DNA of 64,000 nucleotides from Azoarcus_F sp036734105 (GCA_036734105.1 DAIMZH010000015.1:1-64000); one strand, 5' to 3'. Counted from the first letter of the stretch, positions 34,080 through 44,336 are shown. A program made the numbers and translations. The notes: a model not told the origin generated them from the letters alone.

Positions 34080-34436
34080 ATGAGTGACATGCAGGATTAC
34101 CACAGCCGTCTGTCCGATCCGGCCAGCCGCAAGTTTGAAACCTTCTCGTATCTGCCAGCCATGAGCCCTGAAGAAATCCGCAAGCAGGTCGAATACATCG
34201 TGTCGCGTGGCTGGAACCCGGCGGTTGAGCACACCGAGCCGCAATACCTGATGGATTCGTACTGGTATATGTGGAAGTTGCCGATGTTTGGTGAGACCGA
34301 CGTCGACCTGATCCTGGGCGAGGCCGAGGCTTGCCACCAGGCCAACCCGGACAACCATGTGCGCTTGGTGGGTTACGACAATTTCAAGCAGTCTCAGGGT
34401 GCCGCCATGGTGATTTATCGCGGCAAGACGGTTTAA
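34080..34436 (+). CDS. cbbS: RuBisCO small subunit, form I
   Basis: The 118-residue small subunit caps the L8S8 hexadecamer. It starts at ATG 34080 after CAAGGAGACTGTC. Conserved blocks are SRKFETFSYLPAMSPEEIRK, VSRGWNPAVEHTEP, SYWYMWKLPMFGETDVDLIL and NHVRLVGYDNFKQSQG. The frame stays open about 55 codons upstream through the spacer, but the ribosome-binding site and family length support this start. Confidence 0.96.
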   Translation: MSDMQDYHSRLSDPASRKFETFSYLPAMSPEEIRKQVEYIVSRGWNPAVEHTEPQYLMDSYWYMWKLPMFGETDVDLILGEAEACHQANPDNHVRLVGYDNFKQSQGAAMVIYRGKTV

Positions 34437-34461
34437 GCGTACAACTGGCAAGGAGGCTGTC

Positions 34462-35268
34462 ATGTCCATCGATACCGAGCAATACCGGATCAAGGCCGAG
34501 CCGTGGTACCGACCGGTCGGTAGCGAAGTCACCAGGTTTGAGGCGGCTTACGCTGCGCGCATGCCGGTGATGCTGAAGGGGCCGACCGGTTGCGGCAAGA
34601 GTCGCTTTGTGGAATACATGGCGTGGAAGCTCGGTCGGCCACTGATCACCGTGGCCTGCAACGAGGACATGACCGCCGCCGATCTGGTGGGGCGCTTTCT
34701 GCTGGATATCAACGGTACCCGTTGGCAGGACGGGCCGCTGACCACGGCGGCGCGTATTGGCGCGATCTGCTATCTGGATGAGGTGGTTGAAGCACGCCAG
34801 GACACCACCGTGGTGATTCACCCGCTGACCGACCATCGGCGGGTGATGCCGCTGGAAAAAAAGGGGGAGCTGGTCACCGCCGACCCTGGTTTTCATCTGG
34901 TGATTTCCTACAACCCGGGTTACCAGAGTCTGATGAAGGATCTCAAGCAATCGACCAAGCAGCGCTTTGGTGCGATGGATTTTGACTTTCCCGACGAGGC
35001 GATCGAAACCGAGGTGGTGGCCCATGAGTCCGGGGTGGAGCAGGGCGTTGCACGCAAGCTGGTGTCCATCGCCACGCGCTCGCGCAATCTCAAGGGTCAT
35101 GGTCTGGACGAGGGTATCTCGACCCGCCTGCTGGTGTATGCCGGTCAGCTCATCGTGCGCGGCATCGCTCCGCGCGAAGCCGCAGAGATGGCGCTGGTGT
35201 GTCCGGTGACTGATGATCCGGACATGCGCGACACCCTGATGGCGGCGGTCGACACCTGCTTTGGCTGA
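34462..35268 (+). CDS. cbbQ: RuBisCO activase ATPase CbbQ
   Basis: This 268-residue MoxR-type AAA+ ATPase, with CbbO, removes inhibitory sugar phosphates from form I RuBisCO. Walker A is GPTGCGKSRFVEYMA, Walker B is GAICYLDEVVEARQDTTVV, and sensor residues lie in FHLVISYNPGYQSLMKDLK. It is 25 nt after cbbS, preceded by AAGGAGG, and runs in one operon with cbbO. Confidence 0.95.
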   Translation: MSIDTEQYRIKAEPWYRPVGSEVTRFEAAYAARMPVMLKGPTGCGKSRFVEYMAWKLGRPLITVACNEDMTAADLVGRFLLDINGTRWQDGPLTTAARIGAICYLDEVVEARQDTTVVIHPLTDHRRVMPLEKKGELVTADPGFHLVISYNPGYQSLMKDLKQSTKQRFGAMDFDFPDEAIETEVVAHESGVEQGVARKLVSIATRSRNLKGHGLDEGISTRLLVYAGQLIVRGIAPREAAEMALVCPVTDDPDMRDTLMAAVDTCFG

Positions 35269-35296
35269 TCCCGCGAACCCACGAGGCTTGGTCGCC

Positions 35297-37630
35297 ATGG
35301 AGTCCACACTCGACAAATATCGCGACGAGATAGTCGCCGCGCTGCCTCAGCTCGCGGCGTCGCTGGACGCGACGGAGGCTGAACTGGTGCGCAGCATCGG
35401 GGCGCGTGGCGCGCGTTCGGTGTTTGAGGGCGCGCTGGCGCTGATCCGCCTGGGGCGTGGCGCTGAGGCCCCAATGGCGTGGCTCAATCACGCGCCGGCG
35501 GTGGCCCGTGAATGCGGCGCCGAGGTGCTGGACGATGTGCTTGAGGCGGTCATGAAGCTGGCCTCGTTGACCTCCGGTGCAGTGATCGCCCTGGTGTGCA
35601 CCACCCTGCCTACCGCCGCCGCCCGCTTGGGCGACCCGGAGCTGTTGCGCGGCTGGATGCGTCTGCTGCACCGGCTGACATCGCGTGCTCCACGCGGTTT
35701 GCGACCGATGCTGGGGGTGCTGGACGAGCTGTTCGGCAAGCTCACGCTGAGTGGCCTGGCACGCTGGGCAGACTTTGGCGCCGAGGCCTATCGGCGTGAT
35801 CTGGCTGGACAGCAAGCGTATTTTGCGCTGGAAGCCGAAGACAGCAAGGCGGTGTTGCAGGCCGAGCGCAAGGGCACCCTGCTGATCGACAGCCAGCGTC
35901 GCATCAGTCTGTTTCTCCGGGCTTTCTGGGCACGCGACTTTTTCATTCGTCCGGCTGCCGCCGACGGCGACGCGGTGTGCCCCTTCATCGAGGCGGGGGC
36001 CATGCATCTGCCGGATGCGGTCGACGATCTGCCGGCGGTTTGTGGCGCCGAGCTGTATCGCGCCATGGCCGCGCACATGGCGGCGCACATCTGCTACACC
36101 CGTCGGACGCTGGCTGCGCAGGCCTTGTCGCCTGCACAGCGCTATCTGATCGGTCTGTTTGAGGATGCCCGGGTCGAGTTTTGCGCCATCCAGGATTTTC
36201 CCGGCCTGTTGAGAGCCTGGCGTGTACTGCATGGCGGTGTGACTTCGCACCATGAGCAGCATGCGGCACTGCCACTGTTGTCGTCGATGGCGCTGTCCTT
36301 GCTCGATTGGTCCGAGCGGGTGGGTGAACCGGACATCGACGCTCTGGTCGAACGCTTTCGTCAGCGGCTGCTTGCCAGCGCAGAGGAGGCTGCGGACAGC
36401 GCGATCAGCATAGAGGCCGGGCTGGCCTTGCATGAATGGCTGCAACATGGGCCAGGTGTGCCCAGTTTGCGCCTGCTTGAGGCGTTGGATATTCCCTACC
36501 GTGACGACAACCGGGCGCTGTGGCGTGAAGACTGCCTGGGCGACAGTGCCGACAGCGTGTGGCTGCCGGCCAGCGCAAAACAGCAGCGACGTCGGGTGTC
36601 GATGATGGAGTTCATCAACGAAATCGACACCGAAACCGCTGGCGAAGACGCGCAGGAAGTGTGGGTGCTGGATGGCGTGTTGTACGACGACGACGGCACC
36701 ACCTGGAACGAACGGGAGGGCAAGGACCAGCCATCGGAGCCGGTGTACTATCCGGAGTGGGATTACCGCGTGCAGTTGTCGCGCCCGGGCTGGGCCTCAG
36801 TAATCGAGTATCGCCCGCGTCACGGTGATGCGGCCAGCACCGACCGGATTCTGGCCGAACACCGTCCGGTGGCCAATCGCATACGCCACCTGATCGACCG
36901 GCTGCGGCCGCAAGGCGTGATCCGCGAGCGCAAACTGGAAGATGGCGACGAGCTCGACCTGAATGCGGCGGTCGATGCCGTGGTTGCCTTGCGCGCCGGG
37001 CTGCAACCAGACACCCGCTTTACCATGCGCAACCGTATCCGTACTCGTGATCTGGCGGTGCTGATCCTGCTCGACCTGTCCGAATCGACCAATGAAAAGG
37101 TGCGTGGCAGCGACAAGACCGTGCTGGAATTGACCCGTGAGGCCTGCGTGCTGCTGTCTACCGCCATCGAGGGCATAGGCGACCGCTTTGCGGTACACGG
37201 TTTTTGCAGCGACGGCCGACATGACGTGCAATATCGCCGCTTCAAGGACTTCGACGAACGCCTGGGCGACGCGGTGTGGGCTCGGCTGGCCGGCATGCAG
37301 GGCGGCTTATCTACCCGCATGGGTGCGGCGATGCGTCATGCCGGGCACTACCTGCAGCGTCAGCCCTGCCGCCACAAGCTGCTACTGGTGATCACCGATG
37401 GTGAGCCGTCGGATATCGACGAACCCGATCCGCAAGCCCTGCGTGCGGACGCGCGCAAGGCGGTGGAGGCTTTGCGCAGCCAGGGCATTGACAGTTTCTG
37501 TCTGTCACTTGATCCCGAAGCCGACCGCTACGTCGAGCGAATCTTTGGCATCGGCCGCCATGTGGTGGTAGACAACGTGCAGCGACTGCCCGAACGGCTC
37601 CCCGGCCTGTTTGCCAGCCTGACGGTGTAA
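35297..37630 (+). CDS. cbbO: RuBisCO activase adaptor CbbO
   Basis: The 777-residue partner of CbbQ bridges the ATPase ring to RuBisCO. The long N-terminal helical region shows the CbbO pattern (LLIDSQRRISLFLRAFWARD and YLIGLFEDARVEFCAIQDFP). The C-terminal von Willebrand A domain from about residue 585 has an intact MIDAS: DLSEST, then a conserved Thr in LSTRMG, and ITDGEPSDIDEPDP. The ATG at 35297 with GAGG upstream is preferred; an earlier TTG at 35261 would overlap cbbQ. Confidence 0.93.
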   Translation: MESTLDKYRDEIVAALPQLAASLDATEAELVRSIGARGARSVFEGALALIRLGRGAEAPMAWLNHAPAVARECGAEVLDDVLEAVMKLASLTSGAVIALVCTTLPTAAARLGDPELLRGWMRLLHRLTSRAPRGLRPMLGVLDELFGKLTLSGLARWADFGAEAYRRDLAGQQAYFALEAEDSKAVLQAERKGTLLIDSQRRISLFLRAFWARDFFIRPAAADGDAVCPFIEAGAMHLPDAVDDLPAVCGAELYRAMAAHMAAHICYTRRTLAAQALSPAQRYLIGLFEDARVEFCAIQDFPGLLRAWRVLHGGVTSHHEQHAALPLLSSMALSLLDWSERVGEPDIDALVERFRQRLLASAEEAADSAISIEAGLALHEWLQHGPGVPSLRLLEALDIPYRDDNRALWREDCLGDSADSVWLPASAKQQRRRVSMMEFINEIDTETAGEDAQEVWVLDGVLYDDDGTTWNEREGKDQPSEPVYYPEWDYRVQLSRPGWASVIEYRPRHGDAASTDRILAEHRPVANRIRHLIDRLRPQGVIRERKLEDGDELDLNAAVDAVVALRAGLQPDTRFTMRNRIRTRDLAVLILLDLSESTNEKVRGSDKTVLELTREACVLLSTAIEGIGDRFAVHGFCSDGRHDVQYRRFKDFDERLGDAVWARLAGMQGGLSTRMGAAMRHAGHYLQRQPCRHKLLLVITDGEPSDIDEPDPQALRADARKAVEALRSQGIDSFCLSLDPEADRYVERIFGIGRHVVVDNVQRLPERLPGLFASLTV

Positions 37631-37639
37631 GGGCCTGAC

Positions 37640-38584
37640 TCAGGGCAATGTGCGATACGACTCCACATAGGGGTTGCCCACAGCCTGGATTGCCTTGATG
37701 CGGTGATTTCGAACTCGCTCCCAGTCGTTCACCGGGTAGCGGTTGTTCCAAGCGTAATACAGGCGTTCTTCGCGCTTGCTCAGACGCAGGTCATAGGTGT
37801 CGCGCATGTACAGCATGGCCCGCGCGATCGCTCCCCGGGTGTCCTCCGGCGGTTCGGCGCGGCGCAGCCAGGCGCTGACCTTGATCTCGCATTGCCCGTA
37901 GCCTTGTCCGAAGAAATATACCGGACCCCACGGATGGTTGGAACGTTGGGCATTGACATGACCGACAGCGGGGTACAGGTTGTGCAGATCGTTGTGTGCG
38001 GTGACAAAACCGTCATCGACGCGCATGCAGCATTCGCGGCCGGGCACGGTGGCGCCAGCGCCGGTAAGGCACTGGTCGAAAAGTTCGGGTTGGCGCCAGC
38101 AGCGTCGGAAGTTGCCAAACTGCGACGCCGGATAAACGTGCTCGGCTTCGACTCGCAGTGCGCGGTTTTGCGTGATCAAGGCGCTCATGCCGCAACTGTA
38201 TAGATTGACCCGATTGTCAGCATCAAACTGACAGCCGCAATAAAAGGTCTCCCGGCGATCAAAATACACCTGCTCGTAGAGCGCGCGGCGTGTCGCGCTC
38301 CACGTCTTGTGCGTGGTCGGAAGCACACCGCTCGGGGCGGGTTCGTGGCGGTAGCGCCAGGCATCCGGCAGCATGGGTTCAACCACAGCCTGCACCTCTC
38401 GCACGCCGTGGCGTATGTCGGCAGGCAGCCAGTCCAGCATCCATTGAGGCGCCTGAATGACCCCGACAAGTGACGCGAGTGCGATCGCGACGATCAGCGC
38501 GACCGACCGCCAACGTTGCCACAAACGGGTGGGGCTGAATTTGCGGGGCTTACGAACAGTGCGGCGCTTGGTGCGTGGCGGCAT
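37640..38584 (-). CDS. Endonuclease I family nuclease
   Basis: This 314-residue protein has an N-terminal basic stretch and one membrane helix (VALIVAIALASLVGVIQA) and a C-terminal endonuclease I (EndA/NucM) domain from about residue 95. Markers are EHVYPASQFG with the catalytic His, TAHNDLHNLYPAVGHVNAQR and REERLYYAWNNRYPVNDWE. Cysteines in YCGCQFD and RECCMRVDD suggest disulfides, consistent with a periplasmic, membrane-tethered DNase. It converges with cbbO, 9 nt apart. Confidence 0.88.
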   Translation of the reverse strand: MPPRTKRRTVRKPRKFSPTRLWQRWRSVALIVAIALASLVGVIQAPQWMLDWLPADIRHGVREVQAVVEPMLPDAWRYRHEPAPSGVLPTTHKTWSATRRALYEQVYFDRRETFYCGCQFDADNRVNLYSCGMSALITQNRALRVEAEHVYPASQFGNFRRCWRQPELFDQCLTGAGATVPGRECCMRVDDGFVTAHNDLHNLYPAVGHVNAQRSNHPWGPVYFFGQGYGQCEIKVSAWLRRAEPPEDTRGAIARAMLYMRDTYDLRLSKREERLYYAWNNRYPVNDWERVRNHRIKAIQAVGNPYVESYRTLP

Positions 38585-38925
38585 GCAGATAGCTGAAATG
38601 AGGCGGGGTCGGAGTATATCTGATCGTGGCTATGATCGACTTCCGTCATCAAGCCGGAGTCGCTGACTGGCCATACATGCAGGCCATCGTCGGCTCCCCA
38701 AATCTTGGATCGAGCCCGACCGTTACCTGGGCCCCAAAGTGCCCATGCCGTGGAGGGCATCGTTTGAGTCTGGTGTTGAGTCGCGCCCCCTTTTGCTGTC
38801 GATTTGCGGCTTCGTCGCAAAGTACGGTGACTTGCGATTGAATGCCAGCTTCCCTAAGCTGTCGGACTTGACCGGCACGCAAGCGCTTTGTCGGGCCAGA
38901 TATTCACGACCACGGACCCAATTTC
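38585..38925. other. 341-bp gap with no recognised gene
   Basis: This lies between the divergent nuclease and MscK-like genes and should hold both promoters. A 77-codon leftward frame (38649-38882) and overlapping rightward frames are open, but none matches a family I know and none has a good ribosome-binding site. I saw no tRNA, strong hairpin or repeat here. Confidence 0.5.
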
Positions 38926-41900
38926 ATGCGCAAGTACTTGATCAACGCATGTTTGCTGTTGATATTCATCAGCTTTTCCCTGTTCTCCTGGGCGCAGTCG
39001 CTGCCCATGCTTGAGCAGATTCAGTCTGGCAAGGCGCTTGTCGAGGCTGCGAGTGATCTGACCGAGGAGCAGCGCATGCGGCTACTCGAAACCTACGATC
39101 AGACACTCACCCGCTATCAGCAGTGGGAGCGCGTTCGCACCGAGACGGAAGAGCTTGAGAGGCTGCTTGGCAGTGTGGCAGAGCGCACGCAGACGCTGCG
39201 TGAGCAGTCGCAAGGCACCGAGATCGAAGCGCTGAGCTTGCCCGATGACATCGAGCTGAGCGAACTCGAGTTGATGATCAGTACCCGCGAGGGGCAGTTG
39301 GCGCAGGCTCGCGAGGTCTTGCGCACTGCAGAGGGCGAGTTAGCCCGACTGCTGGGTGGGGGCGCCAGCCTGAGTGAGGCTGTCGCCACCCGCACGGCAA
39401 GTCTTGAACAGGTCTTGCGCGATTTGACTGCCATACCTGCCGAAGCTGGAGACATTGCCACCCGCGCTCGCCTCGACAATCTGCTCGTGCGTAAGGTTTT
39501 CAACGAAGCAGACATTGCCTTGAAGCGTCTGCAGTTGGCCAATCAGCCTGCGCTGACTTCGCTTCAGCAGGCCTTACGCGACGCCAGTAACCGGCAGATT
39601 GCCTTGTTGCAGGCCGAACTGGAACAGTTGTTTGAGTTGGCACAATCGCTTCGAGAAGGTATTGCACGTGAAGCTGCTCAGCAGGCGGATCAACTCAGTG
39701 TCGATGCCCGGCGTCTGCCAGCCGAAATTGCCGCCTTGGCCGATGAAAACCGCGAATTGAGGGCTGAGCTTGCAAGACTGGTGCGCAGCGAGCAGGGCGT
39801 CAGTGAGTCCTTGCAACGTGCCCGGCAGGAGTTTCAGGACATCCGCTCCGACTTCGAGCGTATCCGCAACCGGGTTGAAGTGGTCGGACGCAGTGAGACT
39901 TTGGCCAAGGTGCTGCATGCCCGCCGAAGCTCATTGCCGTCCCTGCAGAGCTATCGGGTTGAGCAGCAACAGCTTGAAGGCCGGATTCGAGCGGCCATTG
40001 AGCGCCAGTTGAGTCTTGACGACTCGCTGGCCGTTCTGACAGTCCGCTCGGCCGAAGTCGAGCGTGCGCTTGCCGGTCTGGTGACCGGTCTGGATGCGTC
40101 CATGGGCGAACAGTTGCGCGCTGAGGCGATCAACCTGCTTGAAATCTATGGCCAATCACTCAACGAACTGCAACAGACCTACGCCCGCTATGTGGGCGCG
40201 CTGACCAACCTCGATATCGCGACCCGGGAGCGCTTTGATGTTGCCCGTCATTATGTCGATTATATTGAAGATCAACTGCTGTGGATGCCGAACACGAACA
40301 TCGCATCGCTGCTGACGGTAGATCATCTTGACTGGACCATATGGTTGATCAATCCGCGCACCTGGTGGCCGACGCTGACCGGATGGATCGACTTTGCCAA
40401 AGGCAATGTGCTCAGCATTGTGCTGGTGCTGATGTTGTTCTACTTCCTGCGCCGCTTCAACGGCAGGGCAGTTGGGAAACTCAAACAGATTGACGAATCA
40501 CTCAACCGGGTCAGAACCGATTTAGCCCGCAACACACTGACGGCAGCCTTGTTGGTGGCATTGAGAGTGTTGCCCGTGCCGCTCGCCTTGTTTCTGATCG
40601 GGCGTGCCATGCAGGGTTTCCTGGATCCCTTGTCAGTTGCCATTGGCGGAGGGCTGGTCAATTCGAGTCTGTTGTTGGGTTGTCTGATGTATCTGGCTCA
40701 ACTGACACGCCCGAATGGTATCGGTCCCCGCCATTTACGCTGGTCGGTGCGTGTTTGCGCGGCCTTGCGCAAGCCTATACGTTGGCTAACCATCATTGTG
40801 GTAGGTGCTACTTTTCTGATCAGTTTGCTGGGTGCCAATGATGCACCCGCGGCGGTTCAGACAGTTGGGAGTATCGTCTTTGCGGTCATGATGGCTGGAG
40901 GTGTATTTCTGCTGAGACACTTGTTTGGTGAGAAGGGGGAGTTGCGCGCCTGCATCCGGGACGAGTTTGCCACTTCGTGGTCACATCAACTACATTTTCT
41001 GTGGTATCCGTTGAGTCTGTTGATTCCACTCTCGCTGGCTGTCGCTTCATTGGCTGGCTATTACTACACGGCCATGCAGTTCACCGCACGCATTGGCACG
41101 ACGATAACTTTCATCTTCACGGTCTATCTGGTTGCCGGCATCATCTTGCGTTGGCTCTATGTCACCGAGCGCAGATTGCGTTTTCAGGATGCAGTGCGTC
41201 GCCGTGACGAACTACGTGCGCAACGTGCCAGCGAGGAGCAAGCCGAGCAAAAAGATCAGGAAGCCTCCGGCGATGTGATTGTCGTGGAAACTCCCGAGGT
41301 CAACTACGAGTCGCTGAGCGAGCAATCGCGACGCTTGATTCAAAGTGGCTTCTTGTTCGCAGTGCTGTTTGGCTCGTGGGCAATCTGGGCCAATCTGATT
41401 CCCGCGCTCGGCTTTCTCCAGGGTGCAGACCTGCCCTTCGAGACGACACGCTTGATTGACGGGGTGAGCACGGTGGTGCCGATTACTTTGGCTGACATCT
41501 TGGTCGGCTTGTTTATCGTGGTAGTCACCTTTCTTGCTGCGAAGAACCTGCCGGGCATTCTTGAACTCACCCTGCTGCAGCGTTTGCCGCTGGATTCCGG
41601 CGCGCGCTATGCCATCACCGCCTTGTCGCAGTATTTCATCGTCGGTGTCGGTTTGATCATTGCCGTGCAGACCATGGGTTTTCAGTGGAGCGGTCTGCAA
41701 TGGTTGATCGCAGCGCTTGGCGTGGGGCTTGGCTTTGGTCTGCAGGAAATCGTGGCCAACTTTGTCAGCGGCATCATCCTGTTGTTTGAACGACCCATTC
41801 GGGTGGGTGACGTGGTCACAGTCGACAACACCACCGGCGTAGTCACCCGTATCCAGATACGCGCCACCACCATCACCAACTACGACAAGCAGGAGTTGGT

Positions 41901-42324
41901 GGTGCCGAACAAGGAGTTCATTACCGGCCGACTCATCAACTGGACCTTGAGCGACAAGCTCAACCGTATTCTGTTGCCGGTCGGGCTGGCCTATGGCGAT
42001 GACGTTGACAAGGCCCTGGCCTTGATGCAGGAGGCTGCCGAAGAGATTCCAGATATTCTCACTGATCCAGGCCCACTGGTCAGCTTCGAGTCGTTTGGCA
42101 ACGATGCGTTGATGCTCTATCTGCGTGCCTATCTGGGCAACATGGATAATCGCCTCGGCACCATTACCGCCTTGCATCGCAGTATCTACAACAAGTTCAA
42201 TGCCGCTGGATTGTCAATTGCCTTCCCGCAACGTGATGTGCATCTGGATATCAAGCACCCGCTGGATATTCGCTGGAGCAAGGCCGAGTTGCCGAAAGCC
42301 GCGCAAGGAGAAACGTCTGCCTGA
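38926..42324 (+). CDS. Large MscS-family mechanosensitive channel (MscK/MscM-like)
   Basis: This 1132-residue protein releases solutes during hypo-osmotic shock. A signal peptide (LINACLLLIFISFSLFSWAQ) is followed by a long periplasmic coiled-coil region to about residue 460, then about ten membrane helices in two blocks. The C-terminal MscS pore and beta domain spans about residues 890-1120. MscS features include LGVGLGFGLQEIVANFVSGI, RPIRVGDVVTVDNTTGVVTR and IQIRATTITNYDKQELVVPN. Size and layout match E. coli MscK and MscM, but ion or ligand control cannot be inferred. Confidence 0.93.
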   Translation: MRKYLINACLLLIFISFSLFSWAQSLPMLEQIQSGKALVEAASDLTEEQRMRLLETYDQTLTRYQQWERVRTETEELERLLGSVAERTQTLREQSQGTEIEALSLPDDIELSELELMISTREGQLAQAREVLRTAEGELARLLGGGASLSEAVATRTASLEQVLRDLTAIPAEAGDIATRARLDNLLVRKVFNEADIALKRLQLANQPALTSLQQALRDASNRQIALLQAELEQLFELAQSLREGIAREAAQQADQLSVDARRLPAEIAALADENRELRAELARLVRSEQGVSESLQRARQEFQDIRSDFERIRNRVEVVGRSETLAKVLHARRSSLPSLQSYRVEQQQLEGRIRAAIERQLSLDDSLAVLTVRSAEVERALAGLVTGLDASMGEQLRAEAINLLEIYGQSLNELQQTYARYVGALTNLDIATRERFDVARHYVDYIEDQLLWMPNTNIASLLTVDHLDWTIWLINPRTWWPTLTGWIDFAKGNVLSIVLVLMLFYFLRRFNGRAVGKLKQIDESLNRVRTDLARNTLTAALLVALRVLPVPLALFLIGRAMQGFLDPLSVAIGGGLVNSSLLLGCLMYLAQLTRPNGIGPRHLRWSVRVCAALRKPIRWLTIIVVGATFLISLLGANDAPAAVQTVGSIVFAVMMAGGVFLLRHLFGEKGELRACIRDEFATSWSHQLHFLWYPLSLLIPLSLAVASLAGYYYTAMQFTARIGTTITFIFTVYLVAGIILRWLYVTERRLRFQDAVRRRDELRAQRASEEQAEQKDQEASGDVIVVETPEVNYESLSEQSRRLIQSGFLFAVLFGSWAIWANLIPALGFLQGADLPFETTRLIDGVSTVVPITLADILVGLFIVVVTFLAAKNLPGILELTLLQRLPLDSGARYAITALSQYFIVGVGLIIAVQTMGFQWSGLQWLIAALGVGLGFGLQEIVANFVSGIILLFERPIRVGDVVTVDNTTGVVTRIQIRATTITNYDKQELVVPNKEFITGRLINWTLSDKLNRILLPVGLAYGDDVDKALALMQEAAEEIPDILTDPGPLVSFESFGNDALMLYLRAYLGNMDNRLGTITALHRSIYNKFNAAGLSIAFPQRDVHLDIKHPLDIRWSKAELPKAAQGETSA

Positions 42325-42530
42325 GCGTTTCGCATGTGATCTGTTGGTGTTGGTGGGCTCTGGCAACCGGTCGGACTTGACCTGCTGCGTCAGTGGGAGC
42401 AGCGCTCCATATCCGCCCGCTGTTGAGTTGCTTGGAACCACTATGCGCCTCAAGAGTTAACCAATCCGGCTCGGTTTTCGGAATTCGATTGCTACGATCG
42501 CTCAAGCCCGAGAGGCTTTCGGCTAGTGCC

Positions 42531-42962
42531 TCAAAGCCGTGAGAAACCGAGATAGCGTTCCAGAAAACGTGATTTTCCGGAGGTCAGAAAGCCGTCGTAG
42601 TCCCAGTTTTCTGCGAGCAACAAGTGGTGAAGCTCTGGCTGCATCACGTATACCCAGGCGTTGCACTGCCGACCGCTGGCCATTGTTACGACAATCGGCA
42701 TGCGCTGATATTGCGACCCCTCAAACGCGTCAAGGCGAGCCAGCGCAGTGGCACTCAACTGCGAGTACAACACACCCTCCACGCAAGCGCCTGGAGCAGG
42801 TCGTATGCCTGGGTATTCCTCGCCCCGAACCGGATGGCGGGAGTAGTCGCGCAAGGTGGCCGACTGTCCCGCCACCGGGCTGCCGCCGCACACTGCGGTC
42901 ATGATGTCATTGCACATCAGCGTGCCGTAGGTGAAACAGGCGTGACTTTGATCGATGCTCAT
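42531..42962 (-). CDS. Gamma-glutamylcyclotransferase-like (AIG2/GGCT) protein
   Basis: This 143-residue protein has the GGCT fold signature: FTYGTLM near residue 11, which forms the substrate-binding YGxL loop, and the catalytic-Glu region ARLDAFEGSQYQRMPI. Family members release 5-oxoproline from gamma-glutamyl compounds. In bacteria most are uncharacterised. It is downstream of the fba terminator, so it is a separate unit. Confidence 0.82.
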   Translation of the reverse strand: MSIDQSHACFTYGTLMCNDIMTAVCGGSPVAGQSATLRDYSRHPVRGEEYPGIRPAPGACVEGVLYSQLSATALARLDAFEGSQYQRMPIVVTMASGRQCNAWVYVMQPELHHLLLAENWDYDGFLTSGKSRFLERYLGFSRL

Positions 42963-42973
42963 GGTGTTTTCCA

Positions 42974-43001
42974 GAAAAAAAGCCCGGCATCACCGGGCTT
43001 T
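42974..43001 (-). terminator. Terminator of the fba transcript
   Basis: On the minus strand the stem AAAGCCCGG / CCGGGCTTT has a 5-nt loop and is followed by a run of Ts. It is 44 nt past the fba stop codon and ends the leftward central-carbon cluster. Confidence 0.9.
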
Positions 43002-43044
43002 CTGGGGCTCAGGCCCAAATGCGTATTGTGGCTGCGCGCTGGGT

Positions 43045-44109
43045 TCAGCGCACGACCTGGGTCAACTCACCGGCTTTGTAGCGTGCCGCGAACTTGTCCA
43101 GCGAAACCGGGGTGATGCGGCTGGCCTGACCAGCGCAACCAAAGGACTCGAAGCGGGCCTTGCACACCAGCTTGGCGGCTTCGCGCGCCGGCTTGTTGTA
43201 TTCGCGCGGGTCAAACTTGGACGGGTTTTCGAACAGGAATTTGCGAATCGCGCCGGTCATGGCGAGTCGGATGTCGGTGTCGATGTTGATCTTGCGCACG
43301 CCAAACTGAATGGCGGTCTGGATTTCTTCAACTGGCACGCCGTAGGTTTCCTTCATGTCGCCGCCATACTGACGAATGATTTCGAGCAACTCCTGCGGCA
43401 CCGAGCTGGAACCATGCATGACCAGGTGAGTGTTGGGAAGGCGCGCGTGAATGGCCTTGATGCGTTCGATGGCAAGGATGTCGCCAGTGGGCTTGCGGGT
43501 GAACTTGTAGGCACCGTGACTGGTGCCGATGGCGATGGCCAGCGCGTCGCAGTCGGTCTGGCGCACGAAGTCGGCGGCCTGGTCCGGGTCGGTAAGCAGT
43601 TGCGAGTGGTCCAGCGTGCCCTCGGCGCCTATGCCGTCTTCTTCGCCGGCCTGGCCGGTTTCCAGCGAGCCAAGGCAACCGAGTTCGGCCTCGACCGTCA
43701 CGCCGATGGCGTGCGAAAACTTGACGACTTCACGGCTGACCGCCACGTTGTACTCGTAATCGGAAGGTGTCTTGCCATCTTCGAGCAGCGAACCGTCCAT
43801 CATGACGCTGGAAAAGCCTGAACGTATAGCGCCCATGCAGATGGCGGGCGATTGTCCGTGGTCCTGGTGCATGACGATGGGGATGTGTGGATAGGCTTCG
43901 ATGGCTGCGTCAATGAGATGACGCAGGAAGGCTTCGCCAGCATATTTGCGCGCGCCAGCCGAGGCCTGCATGATCACCGGGCTGTCGGCTTCGGCAGCGG
44001 CTTCCATGATGGCCTGAACCTGTTCCAGGTTGTTGACGTTGAAGGCAGGCAGACCATAGCCATTTTCGGCGGCATGGTCTAACAGTTGGCGCATGGCAAC
44101 AAGAGGCAT
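43045..44109 (-). CDS. fba: Class II fructose-1,6-bisphosphate aldolase
   Basis: A zinc aldolase serving glycolysis and the Calvin cycle (also called cbbA), including sedoheptulose bisphosphate formation. The 354-residue protein has the zinc His in VMHQDHGQSPAICMGA, the DGSLLEDGKTPSDYEYNV segment, AIAIGTSHGAYKF and LVMHGSSSVPQE. It is the last gene of the leftward carbon cluster, 227 nt after pyk. That space may carry its own promoter. A strong terminator follows. Confidence 0.96.
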   Translation of the reverse strand: MPLVAMRQLLDHAAENGYGLPAFNVNNLEQVQAIMEAAAEADSPVIMQASAGARKYAGEAFLRHLIDAAIEAYPHIPIVMHQDHGQSPAICMGAIRSGFSSVMMDGSLLEDGKTPSDYEYNVAVSREVVKFSHAIGVTVEAELGCLGSLETGQAGEEDGIGAEGTLDHSQLLTDPDQAADFVRQTDCDALAIAIGTSHGAYKFTRKPTGDILAIERIKAIHARLPNTHLVMHGSSSVPQELLEIIRQYGGDMKETYGVPVEEIQTAIQFGVRKINIDTDIRLAMTGAIRKFLFENPSKFDPREYNKPAREAAKLVCKARFESFGCAGQASRITPVSLDKFAARYKAGELTQVVR

Positions 44110-44336
44110 TGTTGATCTCCAGGTGTGCCGCCGGGCGGCAGTGAGTGTTGGTTCAGATGTTTTCCAGCCAAGCGGTCAAGCAGTACGGCTGACGCAGCTC
44201 GGGATGATGTTTGCAATTGCAGGCTATCAGCCGACTATTTTAGCAGGCAGTCGACGGTTGTCTGCATGTTCATAGTTTTACGACGTTTAGTGATGACCTG
44301 CTTGGCGGGCACACAGCCTTGAACAAGGCGTTGGCA

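Noticed and set aside
38859..42386. Shared 12-mer TCGGACTTGACC in two intergenic regions (near 38862 and 42372) as a dispersed repeat
   Set aside because: The match does not extend beyond 12 bases, and such pairs are expected by chance many times in 64 kb.
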